Shown here: positions 1 to 5,529 of the stretch, in pieces
Layout: each line of letters starts with the position of its first letter
Position numbering within the stretch: the stretch's first letter is position 1
Source of the DNA: JBLIOB01 sp047639575
GTDB taxonomy: Bacteria; Bacteroidota; Bacteroidia; Flavobacteriales_D; Parvicellaceae
Direction: 5' to 3'
Assembly (NCBI GenBank): GCA_047639575.1
Contig: JBLIOB010000284.1
Span: 1-5,529, forward strand
Length of the DNA stretch: 5,529 nt
Notes under the pieces: generated by a model
Told to the model about the DNA's origin: nothing
Seen by the model: only the letters and a program-made list of their open reading frames with translations
Database searches by the model: none
Translations under genes and position numbers: made by a program

Positions 1-264
1 CGCTTCGGAGCAAATATCCCCTCCTAACCAAATTCTGCTAAATTGACTTTTATCTATCTGCACTACCCGAGGGTCTACTCTTGGCCCAGTTGGTTTGAAA
101 TTGTAAGTATGACCTAGAAACAAATACGACAAAGTATCTGAACCTGGTTCAAGTTTGTAGCCATTCAATCTATTGTCTCCAAAACCTTCTACAAATGACA
201 TCAAGAATATAGTCAGAGCTAAGCCAATTAGAACTACTACTTTACCAACCTTTTGTTCTTTCAA
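1..264 (-). CDS. N-terminal part of a membrane-anchored protein, function unknown (left edge)
   Basis: Reading the minus strand from 264 gives 88 codons without a stop, continuing past the window edge. Residues 1-8 are lysine-rich (KEQKVGK), followed by a hydrophobic segment at about 9-25 (VVVLIGLALTIFLMSFV). This suggests an N-in membrane anchor with the rest outside the cytoplasm. Downstream come GHTY (51-54), a Pro/Arg/Asp-rich stretch (58-66) and IWLGGD (78-83). The GGD resembles the metal-binding GGD/GD motif of calcineurin-like phosphoesterases, but the diagnostic later motifs lie outside the window, so that function is only a guess. The frame is open back to a stop at 325-327 and has no ATG before codon 22 (199-201), which falls inside the hydrophobic segment. 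I chose TTG at 262-264 because it keeps the basic residues and the whole anchor. The gene is divergent from the 689-residue T9SS protein. Confidence 0.6.
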   Translation of the reverse strand, partial: MKEQKVGKVVVLIGLALTIFLMSFVEGFGDNRLNGYKLEPGSDTLSYLFLGHTYNFKPTGPRVDPRVVQIDKSQFSRIWLGGDICSEA

Positions 265-405
265 ATCTTTCTGTATTAATACTTGCCCTGTAAATTTAAA
301 ACTGCATCCGTTAAATACGCGTTCTTATCAAGATTATTGCCATTTTAATCCAAAGCAAATTAAACATTGCCCCTTAAACATTAACTTGTAGTACACACCC
401 AAGAT
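265..405. other. Divergent intergenic region
   Basis: This AT-rich gap lies between the divergent left-edge gene and the T9SS protein gene and should carry promoters for both. I see no full TAnnTTTG box with a properly spaced TTG. TAACTTG at 382-388 is a poor partial match on the plus strand, and TAAATTTA (minus strand, about 291-298) matches 7 of 8 bases. No convincing hairpin, small ORF or repeat was seen. Confidence 0.4.
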
Positions 406-2475
406 ATGAAAATCTACATTTTTACTGCGCTAATAATCATTTTTAGCTACACGACCAATGCTCAAGCTACATTGTATTCGCAAGATTTTGAAGGCCCTGA
501 TTTTGATACTTATACTTTATATGATGGTGCAACAATCGCACAACCGTTTAATCAAGTTTTAGAAAATTACATTCTTAGAACCAATCCTAATAGCGTGCCG
601 GTTGGTAATGTAATAACAGGTTTTTCTGGTCAGGTAATAGCCATTGAAGACACAGACGATGCTGGATTTTTTGGTGAACCATTTATTAGAACAAATTCAT
701 TTAGTATTTCTGGATACGCTAACATTTCAATCGCGATTGCTTTTGCTGCAGGAAGTGGTGGAGACGGCAGTTATGAAACCACAGATTATCTGGGCGTTCA
801 ATATCGAATAAATGGAACTGGCTTGTGGAATCAAGCACATCGTCTTGAAGGATCTGCATCTGGATTATTTTACTATGACGCCCTAAATAATGGAGTAACT
901 GGCACTGGAGATGACATTAATGTGGATGAAGCTGCTCAAGTTTTTACTCAGAATTTTACGGTAAGTGGCTCAACTATGGAAGTAAGACTCACTTTTGGCT
1001 CGCAGGGAGATCATGAAGAAATGATGTTTGATAATATAATAGTTAGCGCAATCGTTCCATGTAGCGACCCAGTTATCTCTTCCTTTTCAGGAAACCCAAC
1101 TTCTATATGTGAAGGCGATTCGTCAGAGATAACATTGGTTGGAACTCTCAATGACGCGAACGCTTGGTATCTATATCAAGATGGTTGTGGAACTACTCCG
1201 GTAGACTCTTCCATTTCGGGGGTTTTTAATGTAAACCCGATAGTCACTGCAACATATTATGTCCGGGGCGAAGACGGAACTGGCTGTGTTAATGAATCAA
1301 CAATTAGCTGCTCTAATTTAACCGTAACCGTAAATCCTTTGCCCACTGTTAACTATAGCAACCTGTCTGATTTTTGCATTGACGCAGGAATTCAAACTGG
1401 ATTAAATGGCGGTACTCCCATGGGAGGAGTTTATTCTGGAACTGGAACTATTGACGATGGAAACGGATCTACCTTTTCTTACGATCCAGTTATTGCTGGA
1501 GTCGGTTCTCATTTCATTTCGTATTCCTTTATCGACCTTAATGGATGCTCCAATACCGGAATCGACATGATTACTATCTATGCCTTGCCAACAGTGGATG
1601 CTGGATTAGATCAAAACGTTTGCGAACAAGACTCTACCCTTGTCAGTGGCGCAGGCGCTTCAACTTACTCCTGGGATAATAGCATAATAAACGATGCCAA
1701 TTTTCAGGTGGTTTCTGGCGCCACCATGTATACTGTAACGGGAACGGACATCAATGGATGTTCATCTTCTGACTCACTTTTCATTACTTCTAATACGCTA
1801 CCATTAGTTAATGCAGGAATTGATTTAACAGCCTGCGAAGGTGACCTACTAACTCTAAATGGAAGTAATGCTTCGACTTATAGTTGGAATGGAGGAGTAA
1901 CAGATGGCACCCCATTTTCACCAAGTTTAGGGACCTCGACCTATTCCCTAATTGGAACTGACACCAATGGGTGCATTGGGATTGACAGCCTAGTTGTCTT
2001 GGTAAACTCTCTGCCTGACACCAGTGTTAATCAATCTGGAAACGTGTTATCATCGACCAATAATAATGCAACTTACCAATGGATAGATTGCAGCACCGGA
2101 TCAATCATCTCAGGAGCAACTAACCAAACCTTTTCTCCAACTTTAAATGGCACTTACGGACTAATTTTGACTGAGAATGGGTGTATCGATACCTCGTCAT
2201 GTTATACATTAACCTCGGTATCTATTCTTGAAAATAGCCAGTTAGAATTTGTAAGTTTCCCAAATCCAACGGACGGTTTATTTCATTTAATATGGCCTCA
2301 CGGACAAAATGCTAACGTATTTATAGCTGACGGTCGGGGAAAAATAGTAGTAAATCAGGTGTTGAATCCTGGAGAAAATTTAATTAACCTCTCCTTTTTG
2401 CCAAATGGGGTCTATCACGTTTTTAGTCGTTTTAATTCATTTTATTACAAAAAAACGGTTTTTTTAATCAAATAA
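406..2475 (+). CDS. T9SS-exported multidomain Ig/PKD-like surface protein
   Basis: This 689-residue protein is exported by Sec and then by the type IX secretion system. Residues 1-20 form a signal peptide (MKIYIF, hydrophobic core, then TNAQ). Residues 22-215 look like the beta-sandwich often found at the N-terminus of Bacteroidota secreted proteins: it opens with YSQDFEG and closes with MMFDNIIVSA. Residues 219-311 form an Ig-like domain (SICEGDSSEITL, TATYYVRGEDGTGC). Residues 312-393 are a diverged module. Residues 394-464 and 465-536 are two clear repeats (LPxVxAGxD, CExD, ASTYSW, GTDxNGC), and 537-607 is a degenerate third. The end, about 612-689, is a type A sorting domain with FPNPTDG (618-624), ADGRGKIV and LPNGVY. 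ATG at 406 gives a clean signal peptide; no Shine-Dalgarno is visible. No catalytic domain is recognisable, so adhesion or matrix binding is an inference. It is transcribed alone and converges with the FecR-like gene 31 bp downstream. Confidence 0.9.
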   Translation: MKIYIFTALIIIFSYTTNAQATLYSQDFEGPDFDTYTLYDGATIAQPFNQVLENYILRTNPNSVPVGNVITGFSGQVIAIEDTDDAGFFGEPFIRTNSFSISGYANISIAIAFAAGSGGDGSYETTDYLGVQYRINGTGLWNQAHRLEGSASGLFYYDALNNGVTGTGDDINVDEAAQVFTQNFTVSGSTMEVRLTFGSQGDHEEMMFDNIIVSAIVPCSDPVISSFSGNPTSICEGDSSEITLVGTLNDANAWYLYQDGCGTTPVDSSISGVFNVNPIVTATYYVRGEDGTGCVNESTISCSNLTVTVNPLPTVNYSNLSDFCIDAGIQTGLNGGTPMGGVYSGTGTIDDGNGSTFSYDPVIAGVGSHFISYSFIDLNGCSNTGIDMITIYALPTVDAGLDQNVCEQDSTLVSGAGASTYSWDNSIINDANFQVVSGATMYTVTGTDINGCSSSDSLFITSNTLPLVNAGIDLTACEGDLLTLNGSNASTYSWNGGVTDGTPFSPSLGTSTYSLIGTDTNGCIGIDSLVVLVNSLPDTSVNQSGNVLSSTNNNATYQWIDCSTGSIISGATNQTFSPTLNGTYGLILTENGCIDTSSCYTLTSVSILENSQLEFVSFPNPTDGLFHLIWPHGQNANVFIADGRGKIVVNQVLNPGENLINLSFLPNGVYHVFSRFNSFYYKKTVFLIK
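1585..2226 (+). repeat. Tandem Ig/PKD-like protein repeats within the T9SS protein
   Basis: Three consecutive modules of about 71-72 codons start at 1585, 1798 and 2014. Modules one and two share LP-V-AG-D, a Cys at the CExD position, ASTYSW, a TY strand, GTD-NGC and a closing DS motif. The third keeps LP, ATYQW, FSP, GTY and NGC but has lost the N-terminal CEGD half. The similarity is at protein level, and the DNA copies have diverged considerably, so this is an old duplication rather than a fresh tandem expansion. The Asp/Asn-Gly-Cys pattern is typical of Bacteroidota extracellular beta-sandwich repeats. Confidence 0.75.
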
Positions 2476-2499
2476 AGGGAGAAAAGAGCCTTTTTAATC
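2474..2499. terminator. Possible terminator hairpin between convergent genes
   Basis: AAAGG (2474-2478) and CCTTT (2489-2493) can pair across a 10-base purine-rich loop, and a T-run follows on the plus strand. The location between two convergent stop codons is right for a terminator, but a 5-bp stem is weak. The symmetry is too poor to claim that it works in both directions. Confidence 0.3.
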
Positions 2500-2506
2500 A
2501 ATAACG

Positions 2507-3157
2507 TCAATCACGAACAAGTACAACTTCATGGCTAGAATAATTGAATTCTGCTTTAAACGGTGCGCTCATTTTCTTATTTAATTTTCTAGTTTTTAAT
2601 CTTAATTCACCTGTGCTTATTTCGATCCGTAACAAGTCTTCTTCCCGATATACTTGAAAATCGCATTCCCCAGAATCTACAACCACTTGATGAGCACCTA
2701 ATTGAACAACAAAATCAAGTTTGGAATTAACTACTATGAAGCGTGCGCCACCTTTAAGTAATTCTACCTTTCTTATATCTGTATACGCTTCTGGATATGT
2801 CAATGTAGATTTCTCGAAAAGCAAGGCACTTGATTGATCGGGTAACTCAACTTCTATCGTAGTTAAATCAGCTTTTGCTTCTAAATAGACCCGATCCATA
2901 GTTATAAATAGAGAGCCCACGTAAGCAACTGCGAGTATTAATCCAACTATAATAAATTTACGCGCTCTTACTATAAAAGACCGTGAGTCTTTCTCCTTTA
3001 CTGCAGGTTCATGCGAATCATCGTTCCATACTTTGAATATCTCCTGGAATTTAACCTCGTTGGCAACCGACCTATTTCTCCATTTCTCAATTTGAGCAGT
3101 CTCTTGTTCTGAGGCTTCGTCTTCAAAAAATTTTCTTAGCAGATCATAATTTACCAT
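2507..3157 (-). CDS. Short FecR-family transmembrane anti-sigma-like protein
   Basis: This 216-residue protein has FecR architecture. FecR proteins span the inner membrane, hold or activate an ECF sigma factor on the cytoplasmic side and sense an outer-membrane transducer in the periplasm. Residues 1-47 match the cytoplasmic N-terminal domain of Bacteroidota FecR proteins (LLRKFFEDEAS, IEKWRNRSVANEVKF, IFKVWND). Residues about 68-88 are a hydrophobic membrane span after a basic stretch. Residues about 101-187 are the periplasmic FecR-type domain (VELPDQSSALLFEKSTLTYP, RKVELLKGGARFIV). Typical Bacteroidota FecR proteins are about 300-390 residues with a further C-terminal domain; this one stops soon after the core and ends in a basic tail. 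No ECF sigma gene or TonB-dependent receptor lies beside it here. ATG at 3157 is preferred; an in-frame TTG three codons upstream is unlikely because it overlaps a candidate -7 box. Confidence 0.82.
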   Translation of the reverse strand: MVNYDLLRKFFEDEASEQETAQIEKWRNRSVANEVKFQEIFKVWNDDSHEPAVKEKDSRSFIVRARKFIIVGLILAVAYVGSLFITMDRVYLEAKADLTTIEVELPDQSSALLFEKSTLTYPEAYTDIRKVELLKGGARFIVVNSKLDFVVQLGAHQVVVDSGECDFQVYREEDLLRIEISTGELRLKTRKLNKKMSAPFKAEFNYSSHEVVLVRD

Positions 3158-3163
3158 AGAGAA

Positions 3164-3171
3164 CAAATGTA
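3164..3171 (-). promoter_or_regulatory. Candidate Bacteroidota -7 box for the FecR-like gene
   Basis: Read on the minus strand this is TACATTTG, an exact match to the Bacteroidota TAnnTTTG -7 consensus. It ends only 6 bases before the ATG at 3157, so transcription from it would start at or within a few bases of the start codon, giving a leaderless or nearly leaderless mRNA. No TTG -33 element is visible at the expected distance, so a chance match in AT-rich DNA is possible. Confidence 0.3.
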
Positions 3172-3329
3172 GCTTTATCTTATTCTTGCTTTTATCTTAA
3201 GTAGAATTAATACCATCAAAACTGCTAGAATCCCTCATTGATAAAATGTAGTTACTTTTATAAGCCACTACAATTCGGAAACATTAATTCATCCCCTCGC
3301 CCTGGAGCGGATTATGAATAAGGTCGATT
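3172..3329. other. Divergent intergenic region between FecR-like and barrel-like genes
   Basis: This stretch separates the divergent FecR-like and barrel-like genes and should hold the promoter of the latter. TACTTTTA at about 3253-3260 on the plus strand matches TAnnTTTG at 7 of 8 bases, but has no correctly spaced TTG. AAGG at 3320-3323 lies 6 bases before the ATG at 3330 and could act as a weak ribosome binding site. No convincing palindrome or small gene was seen. Confidence 0.35.
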
Positions 3330-3902
3330 ATGAGATTAAAATTTGTACCGTTAACAATTTTATTATTTACAGCCTGCACGTGTCTAGGACAATCAGATTC
3401 AACGACTGCAACTGACACTACGGAAAAAAGATACTTCGAATTTAGTTTCGGCCAATCATTACTGTTTATTCCAGATGATAGAGTTGCAGAGATTTTGCAG
3501 TCGGAAGCTATTGTAGTGCCGACAAGCTCCATTCTATTTTTTGCGGAGTTTAGGCCATTAAAAAAATTGCGTTTTCCAATCTATGTCAACTTGCCCACCG
3601 AGAGCAAACAATTTTTAATAGACTCGGTTATAGTTAATGAAAAAGCTAATACAACAGCCGGATTTGGAGCTCAATACGAGTGGCTAAGGATTAACATTTC
3701 GAAAAAGTCAAGAGCTGAAATTGAGGCTGGTATGTTAACCAACATTCTGATATCGCGGAGGAATAAACTTAGGCTAGTACCGTTGTTAGACGCAAGATTA
3801 CGACTGGTAAAAGAGGACAATTTTGTGATGTATTTAGGAACTAGTTATTCGTTTGGGGTTAAGAGTTGGGGCCTGTTCTACGGAACCGGATTTATCTTTT
3901 AA
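3330..3902 (+). CDS. Exported small protein, probable outer-membrane beta-barrel
   Basis: I do not recognise a named family for this 190-residue protein. Residues 1-21 form a signal peptide (MRLKF, hydrophobic core, CTCLGQ) likely cut after Gln21. FTAC at 13-16 is a poor lipobox because it has Phe at -3, so a lipoprotein is less likely. Residues 22-32 are a Ser/Thr/Asp-rich linker. From 34 on, short stretches of alternating residues look like amphipathic beta-strands (YFEFSFGQSLLF, SILFFAEFRP, LRFPIYVNLP, TAGFGAQYEWLRINI, AEIEAGMLTNILI, LVPLLDARLRLV, FVMYLGTSYSFG, GLFYGTGFIF). The protein ends in Phe, a usual signal for outer-membrane barrel insertion. About eight strands in 160 residues fits a small barrel. 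The ATG at 3330 has AAGG 6 bases upstream. It is divergent from the FecR-like gene, and its stop lies 7 bp from the end of the convergent hydrolase gene. Function is unknown. Confidence 0.75.
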   Translation: MRLKFVPLTILLFTACTCLGQSDSTTATDTTEKRYFEFSFGQSLLFIPDDRVAEILQSEAIVVPTSSILFFAEFRPLKKLRFPIYVNLPTESKQFLIDSVIVNEKANTTAGFGAQYEWLRINISKKSRAEIEAGMLTNILISRRNKLRLVPLLDARLRLVKEDNFVMYLGTSYSFGVKSWGLFYGTGFIF

Positions 3903-3903
3903 G

Positions 3904-3928
3904 GATCATTTAGTGTTTGATCAATTTT
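3904..3928 (+). terminator. Possible weak terminator at the barrel/hydrolase convergence
   Basis: GATCA (3904-3908) and TGATC (3918-3922) can form a 5-bp stem around a 9-base loop, followed by AATTTTAT. It begins 1 base after the barrel-like gene's stop and overlaps the last codons of the convergent hydrolase gene. The stem is short and not GC-rich, so support is mainly positional. Confidence 0.25.
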
Positions 3929-5316
3929 ATTTGAACATGCTCTCCTAATTGACTTTCACCAAGTAGCAAGTAAATTCCATTCGCCCAACTCACTGTATTC
4001 ACTAGATCAACACTAGTACTTTTATAAACTATTTTTCCCATCATATCCACAACTTGAACATTATGTAATGTTTCCGTAATATGGAATTCAGTTTCCGCAG
4101 GGTTTGGGAAAATTGAAATTACTTTATTAGTATACGTTGACAGTGCCGTTGCGCAAGAGGGATTCCCTACCCCTGTAGAAAGTAATGTTTCGGCTTCTCC
4201 AAGTAACGCATCTGCAATATAAGCCGCATCTCCTTCGCCATTTGTTATTACGGCAACAGCTGCATTAAAAGCCGGATACAGAACAACATCAGAGCTAACA
4301 CCGCTCTCTCCCCCATTATGAGTCCAGAAATCCGCTGCTGTAACTCCATCAGGATAAAACACATCTTGATACCAAGAAATGCCTTGAGTAGCCTCTATAG
4401 CTGGCACTTGAAATGAAAGCATTGTAGAAACTGTTGACGGCTGTAAAAGTGTATCTCCATTAAATATTCCATTTTGCTGATACATGATTAGATAATTTGC
4501 TAAATCCTCAACGCTTGTTCTCAAGCCTCCATTTGGGTAATCCGCGAATGTATAATGTTGATAAGGCGTGAATACACTAGCAGCATATTTATAAGGTTTG
4601 GCCAAATCATTCGTATCATAGTCTGATAATCTCCAGCTCGTATTCGGCATACATAGCCTATCGAAGATGTTGGCGTCACAATATTCATAAAAAAGAGTTG
4701 CTGTAACAGCTTCAACTACATATGCCGCTAAAGCATTACCCATATTTGAATACTCATAAACAGTTCCCGGTTGACCCGCTAAAAAATTTGCAGCGGAAAA
4801 ATCTGAACCAGCAGCGGCAAAATATTGTTGTGAGACATTCGCCAGTGAAATAATTGGATCCGTTCCGTATGCATAGTAATTGTCAACTACTGAAGCATCT
4901 TGAACCGATGATGTATGTGTGAGCAACATTCGAGTGGTAATTGGAGTTGAAAGGTGAGCTGGATTTCTGGTTGAAAAAGGAAGATAAATGTCGATATCAG
5001 CGTCTAAATCGATTAGACCATCCTCAACGCATTGCATTACAGCCGTGGCTGTAAACGTTTTGGAAACTGAAGCCAACATATATGGAGTTTGCGGAGTTGC
5101 AAGTTCACTGGTAGCTACATTCGAAAAGCCATAAGATTTCATCCAAACAACCTCTCCATCTTTAACAATTACAGCAGACACAGAAGGAAGGTTTTCAGTG
5201 TTCATCTCATCTGTAATGGCTATGTCCAAAGCAGACTGAGCTTGCACGTTTCCATTGACAAGACAAGTAGAAAACAGTATCGTTAAGGCAATTGAAGAAA
5301 ATCTAAATAAAATCAT
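3910..5316 (-). CDS. T9SS-exported serine hydrolase, beta-lactamase/class C fold
   Basis: This 468-residue protein is a serine hydrolase of the beta-lactamase-related (Pfam Beta-lactamase, class C/esterase/D-peptidase) fold. Residues 1-27 are a signal peptide ending VQAQ. The catalytic domain spans about 30-385. The nucleophile motif SxxK is S83-V-S-K86, in the typical context MLASVSKTFTATAVMQ. The second motif YxN is Y189-S-N191 (PGTVYEYSN), and the third, replacing KTG, is H333-N-G335 (WTHNGGESG). LLTHTSS (131-137) and the NGGLRTSVEDLANYL stretch (262-276) are other family landmarks. HxG in place of KTG is usual in the esterase/peptidase members, so it is more likely a peptidase or esterase than a true beta-lactamase. 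Residues about 398-468 form a type A T9SS sorting domain (FPNP at 403-406, VVDMMGKIVY, WANGIYLL). A LuxR-type regulator gene lies 110 bp upstream on the same strand. The substrate is unknown. Confidence 0.92.
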   Translation of the reverse strand: MILFRFSSIALTILFSTCLVNGNVQAQSALDIAITDEMNTENLPSVSAVIVKDGEVVWMKSYGFSNVATSELATPQTPYMLASVSKTFTATAVMQCVEDGLIDLDADIDIYLPFSTRNPAHLSTPITTRMLLTHTSSVQDASVVDNYYAYGTDPIISLANVSQQYFAAAGSDFSAANFLAGQPGTVYEYSNMGNALAAYVVEAVTATLFYEYCDANIFDRLCMPNTSWRLSDYDTNDLAKPYKYAASVFTPYQHYTFADYPNGGLRTSVEDLANYLIMYQQNGIFNGDTLLQPSTVSTMLSFQVPAIEATQGISWYQDVFYPDGVTAADFWTHNGGESGVSSDVVLYPAFNAAVAVITNGEGDAAYIADALLGEAETLLSTGVGNPSCATALSTYTNKVISIFPNPAETEFHITETLHNVQVVDMMGKIVYKSTSVDLVNTVSWANGIYLLLGESQLGEHVQIKLIKH

Positions 5317-5350
5317 TTTGTTATATTAATACCAACACATATTGGCCTAA

Positions 5351-5375
5351 CAAACCTATTTCACATCTGGTACAA
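5351..5375 (-). promoter_or_regulatory. Candidate Bacteroidota promoter for the serine hydrolase
   Basis: On the minus strand TAGGTTTG (5351-5358) matches the TAnnTTTG -7 consensus exactly. A TTG (5373-5375) lies 14 bases upstream, which is shorter than the 17-23 bases usual for the -33 element. Transcription would start near 5347 and give a leader of about 30 nt before the ATG at 5316. A normal leader length and the position in the gap after an upstream stop codon both support it. Confidence 0.45.
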
Positions 5376-5389
5376 TTGAAAATAAATAG

Positions 5390-5408
5390 CGTTACAATAA
5401 CGTTACAA
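5390..5408. promoter_or_regulatory. Repeated CGTTACAA element, possible operator
   Basis: CGTTACAA occurs at 5390-5397 and again at 5401-5408, an 11-bp period or about one helical turn. The same bases contain the inverted repeat CGTTA-CAA-TAACG (5390-5402) and the 8-bp palindrome TAACGTTA (5398-5405). It is centred about 50 bp upstream of the start expected from the hydrolase -7 box, a usual place for an activator site. It could serve the LuxR-type regulator encoded next to it, but no binding consensus is known to me. Confidence 0.4.
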
Positions 5409-5426
5409 CTTCCCAACACTTAGGTT

Positions 5427-5529
5427 TTACCCAATGTTCATGCAAAATTCCTTTAAGTCTGCATTATCCGTTAATTCAACTTTCTTTTTGATACGATGAC
5501 GACTTACTCTGACGCTTCCAGCCGAAACT
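5427..5529 (-). CDS. C-terminal end of a LuxR/GerE-type HTH regulator (right edge)
   Basis: Starting at 5528, the minus strand reads 33 codons and a TAA at 5427-5429. The peptide contains SAGSVRVSRHRIKKKVEL, followed by NADLKEFCMNIG. This matches the end of the GerE-like helix-turn-helix domain seen in many Bacteroidota response regulators and TPR-containing regulators, where the recognition helix reads roughly SV-V-R-RI-KKL and is followed by an NL-EF tail. The start and any receiver, TPR or sensor domain are outside the window, so what it senses cannot be told. It is on the same strand as the serine hydrolase gene, which follows after 110 bp with its own candidate promoter. Confidence 0.7.
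   Translation of the reverse strand, partial: VSAGSVRVSRHRIKKKVELTDNADLKEFCMNIG

Noticed and set aside
173..391. Plus-strand open frame of 72 codons
   Set aside because: It lies mostly antisense to the left-edge membrane protein, whose frame has a convincing anchor and composition. The translated peptide is Cys/Pro/Asn-rich with no domain-like pattern.
1585..2226. CRISPR array or mobile repeat
   Set aside because: The repeats are coding, about 213 bp long and diverged in DNA, matching protein domain duplication and not short identical repeats with spacers.
2449..2465. A-run/T-run inverted repeat around CGG as a terminator
   Set aside because: The arms are separated by a single base, so no real hairpin loop can form. 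The A-run encodes the Lys-Lys-Thr at the end of the sorting domain.
3284..3532. Minus-strand open frame of 82 codons
   Set aside because: It is antisense to the start of the barrel-like gene, which has a signal peptide and a plausible start. The antisense peptide has no recognisable feature.
4521..4715. Minus-strand open frame of 64 codons
   Set aside because: It is an alternative frame inside the serine hydrolase gene, which has intact catalytic motifs across this region.
5089..5286. Plus-strand open frame of 65 codons
   Set aside because: It is antisense to the signal peptide and SxxK region of the serine hydrolase, and its peptide is basic and shows no family pattern.
3910..5316. True antibiotic-resistance beta-lactamase (AmpC)
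   Set aside because: The third motif is HNG in place of KTG, and the protein carries a T9SS sorting domain. Both fit better with an esterase or peptidase-like member of the fold.

Overview
The window looks like chromosomal DNA from a member of the Bacteroidota, probably Flavobacteriales-like and possibly marine. The evidence is AT-rich sequence, two secreted proteins ending in type IX secretion system (T9SS) type A C-terminal sorting domains, an FecR-like single-pass anti-sigma factor, and candidate promoters matching the phylum's TAnnTTTG -7 box. Bacteroidota often lack Shine-Dalgarno sequences, and most starts here lack one too.

Layout, left to right. (1) Positions 1-264, minus strand: the N-terminal end of a membrane-anchored protein that runs off the left edge and has no ATG at its expected start. 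(2) Positions 406-2475, plus strand: a 689-residue T9SS-exported surface or secreted protein built from a beta-sandwich, several Ig/PKD-like repeats and a sorting domain. (3) Positions 2507-3157, minus strand: a short FecR-family protein with no sigma factor gene beside it. (4) Positions 3330-3902, plus strand: a small exported protein, probably an outer-membrane beta-barrel, divergent from the FecR gene. (5) Positions 3910-5316, minus strand: a secreted serine hydrolase of the beta-lactamase/penicillin-binding-protein fold with all three catalytic motifs and its own T9SS sorting domain. (6) Positions 5427-5529, minus strand: the C-terminal end of a LuxR/GerE-type helix-turn-helix regulator that enters from the right edge and reads toward the hydrolase.

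The coding strand alternates, so most genes appear to be single transcription units with convergent (2/3, 4/5) or divergent (1/2, 3/4) borders. The only co-directional pair is the LuxR-type regulator and the hydrolase. Their 110-bp gap holds a good -7 box and, upstream of it, a repeated TTGTAACG element that could be an operator. No RNA gene, CRISPR array, insertion sequence or phage gene was seen. The window reads as ordinary Bacteroidota cell-surface and secretion genes. The points most worth checking are the reduced orphan FecR protein, the T9SS-exported hydrolase and the repeat element next to the LuxR gene; nothing here proves a new system.
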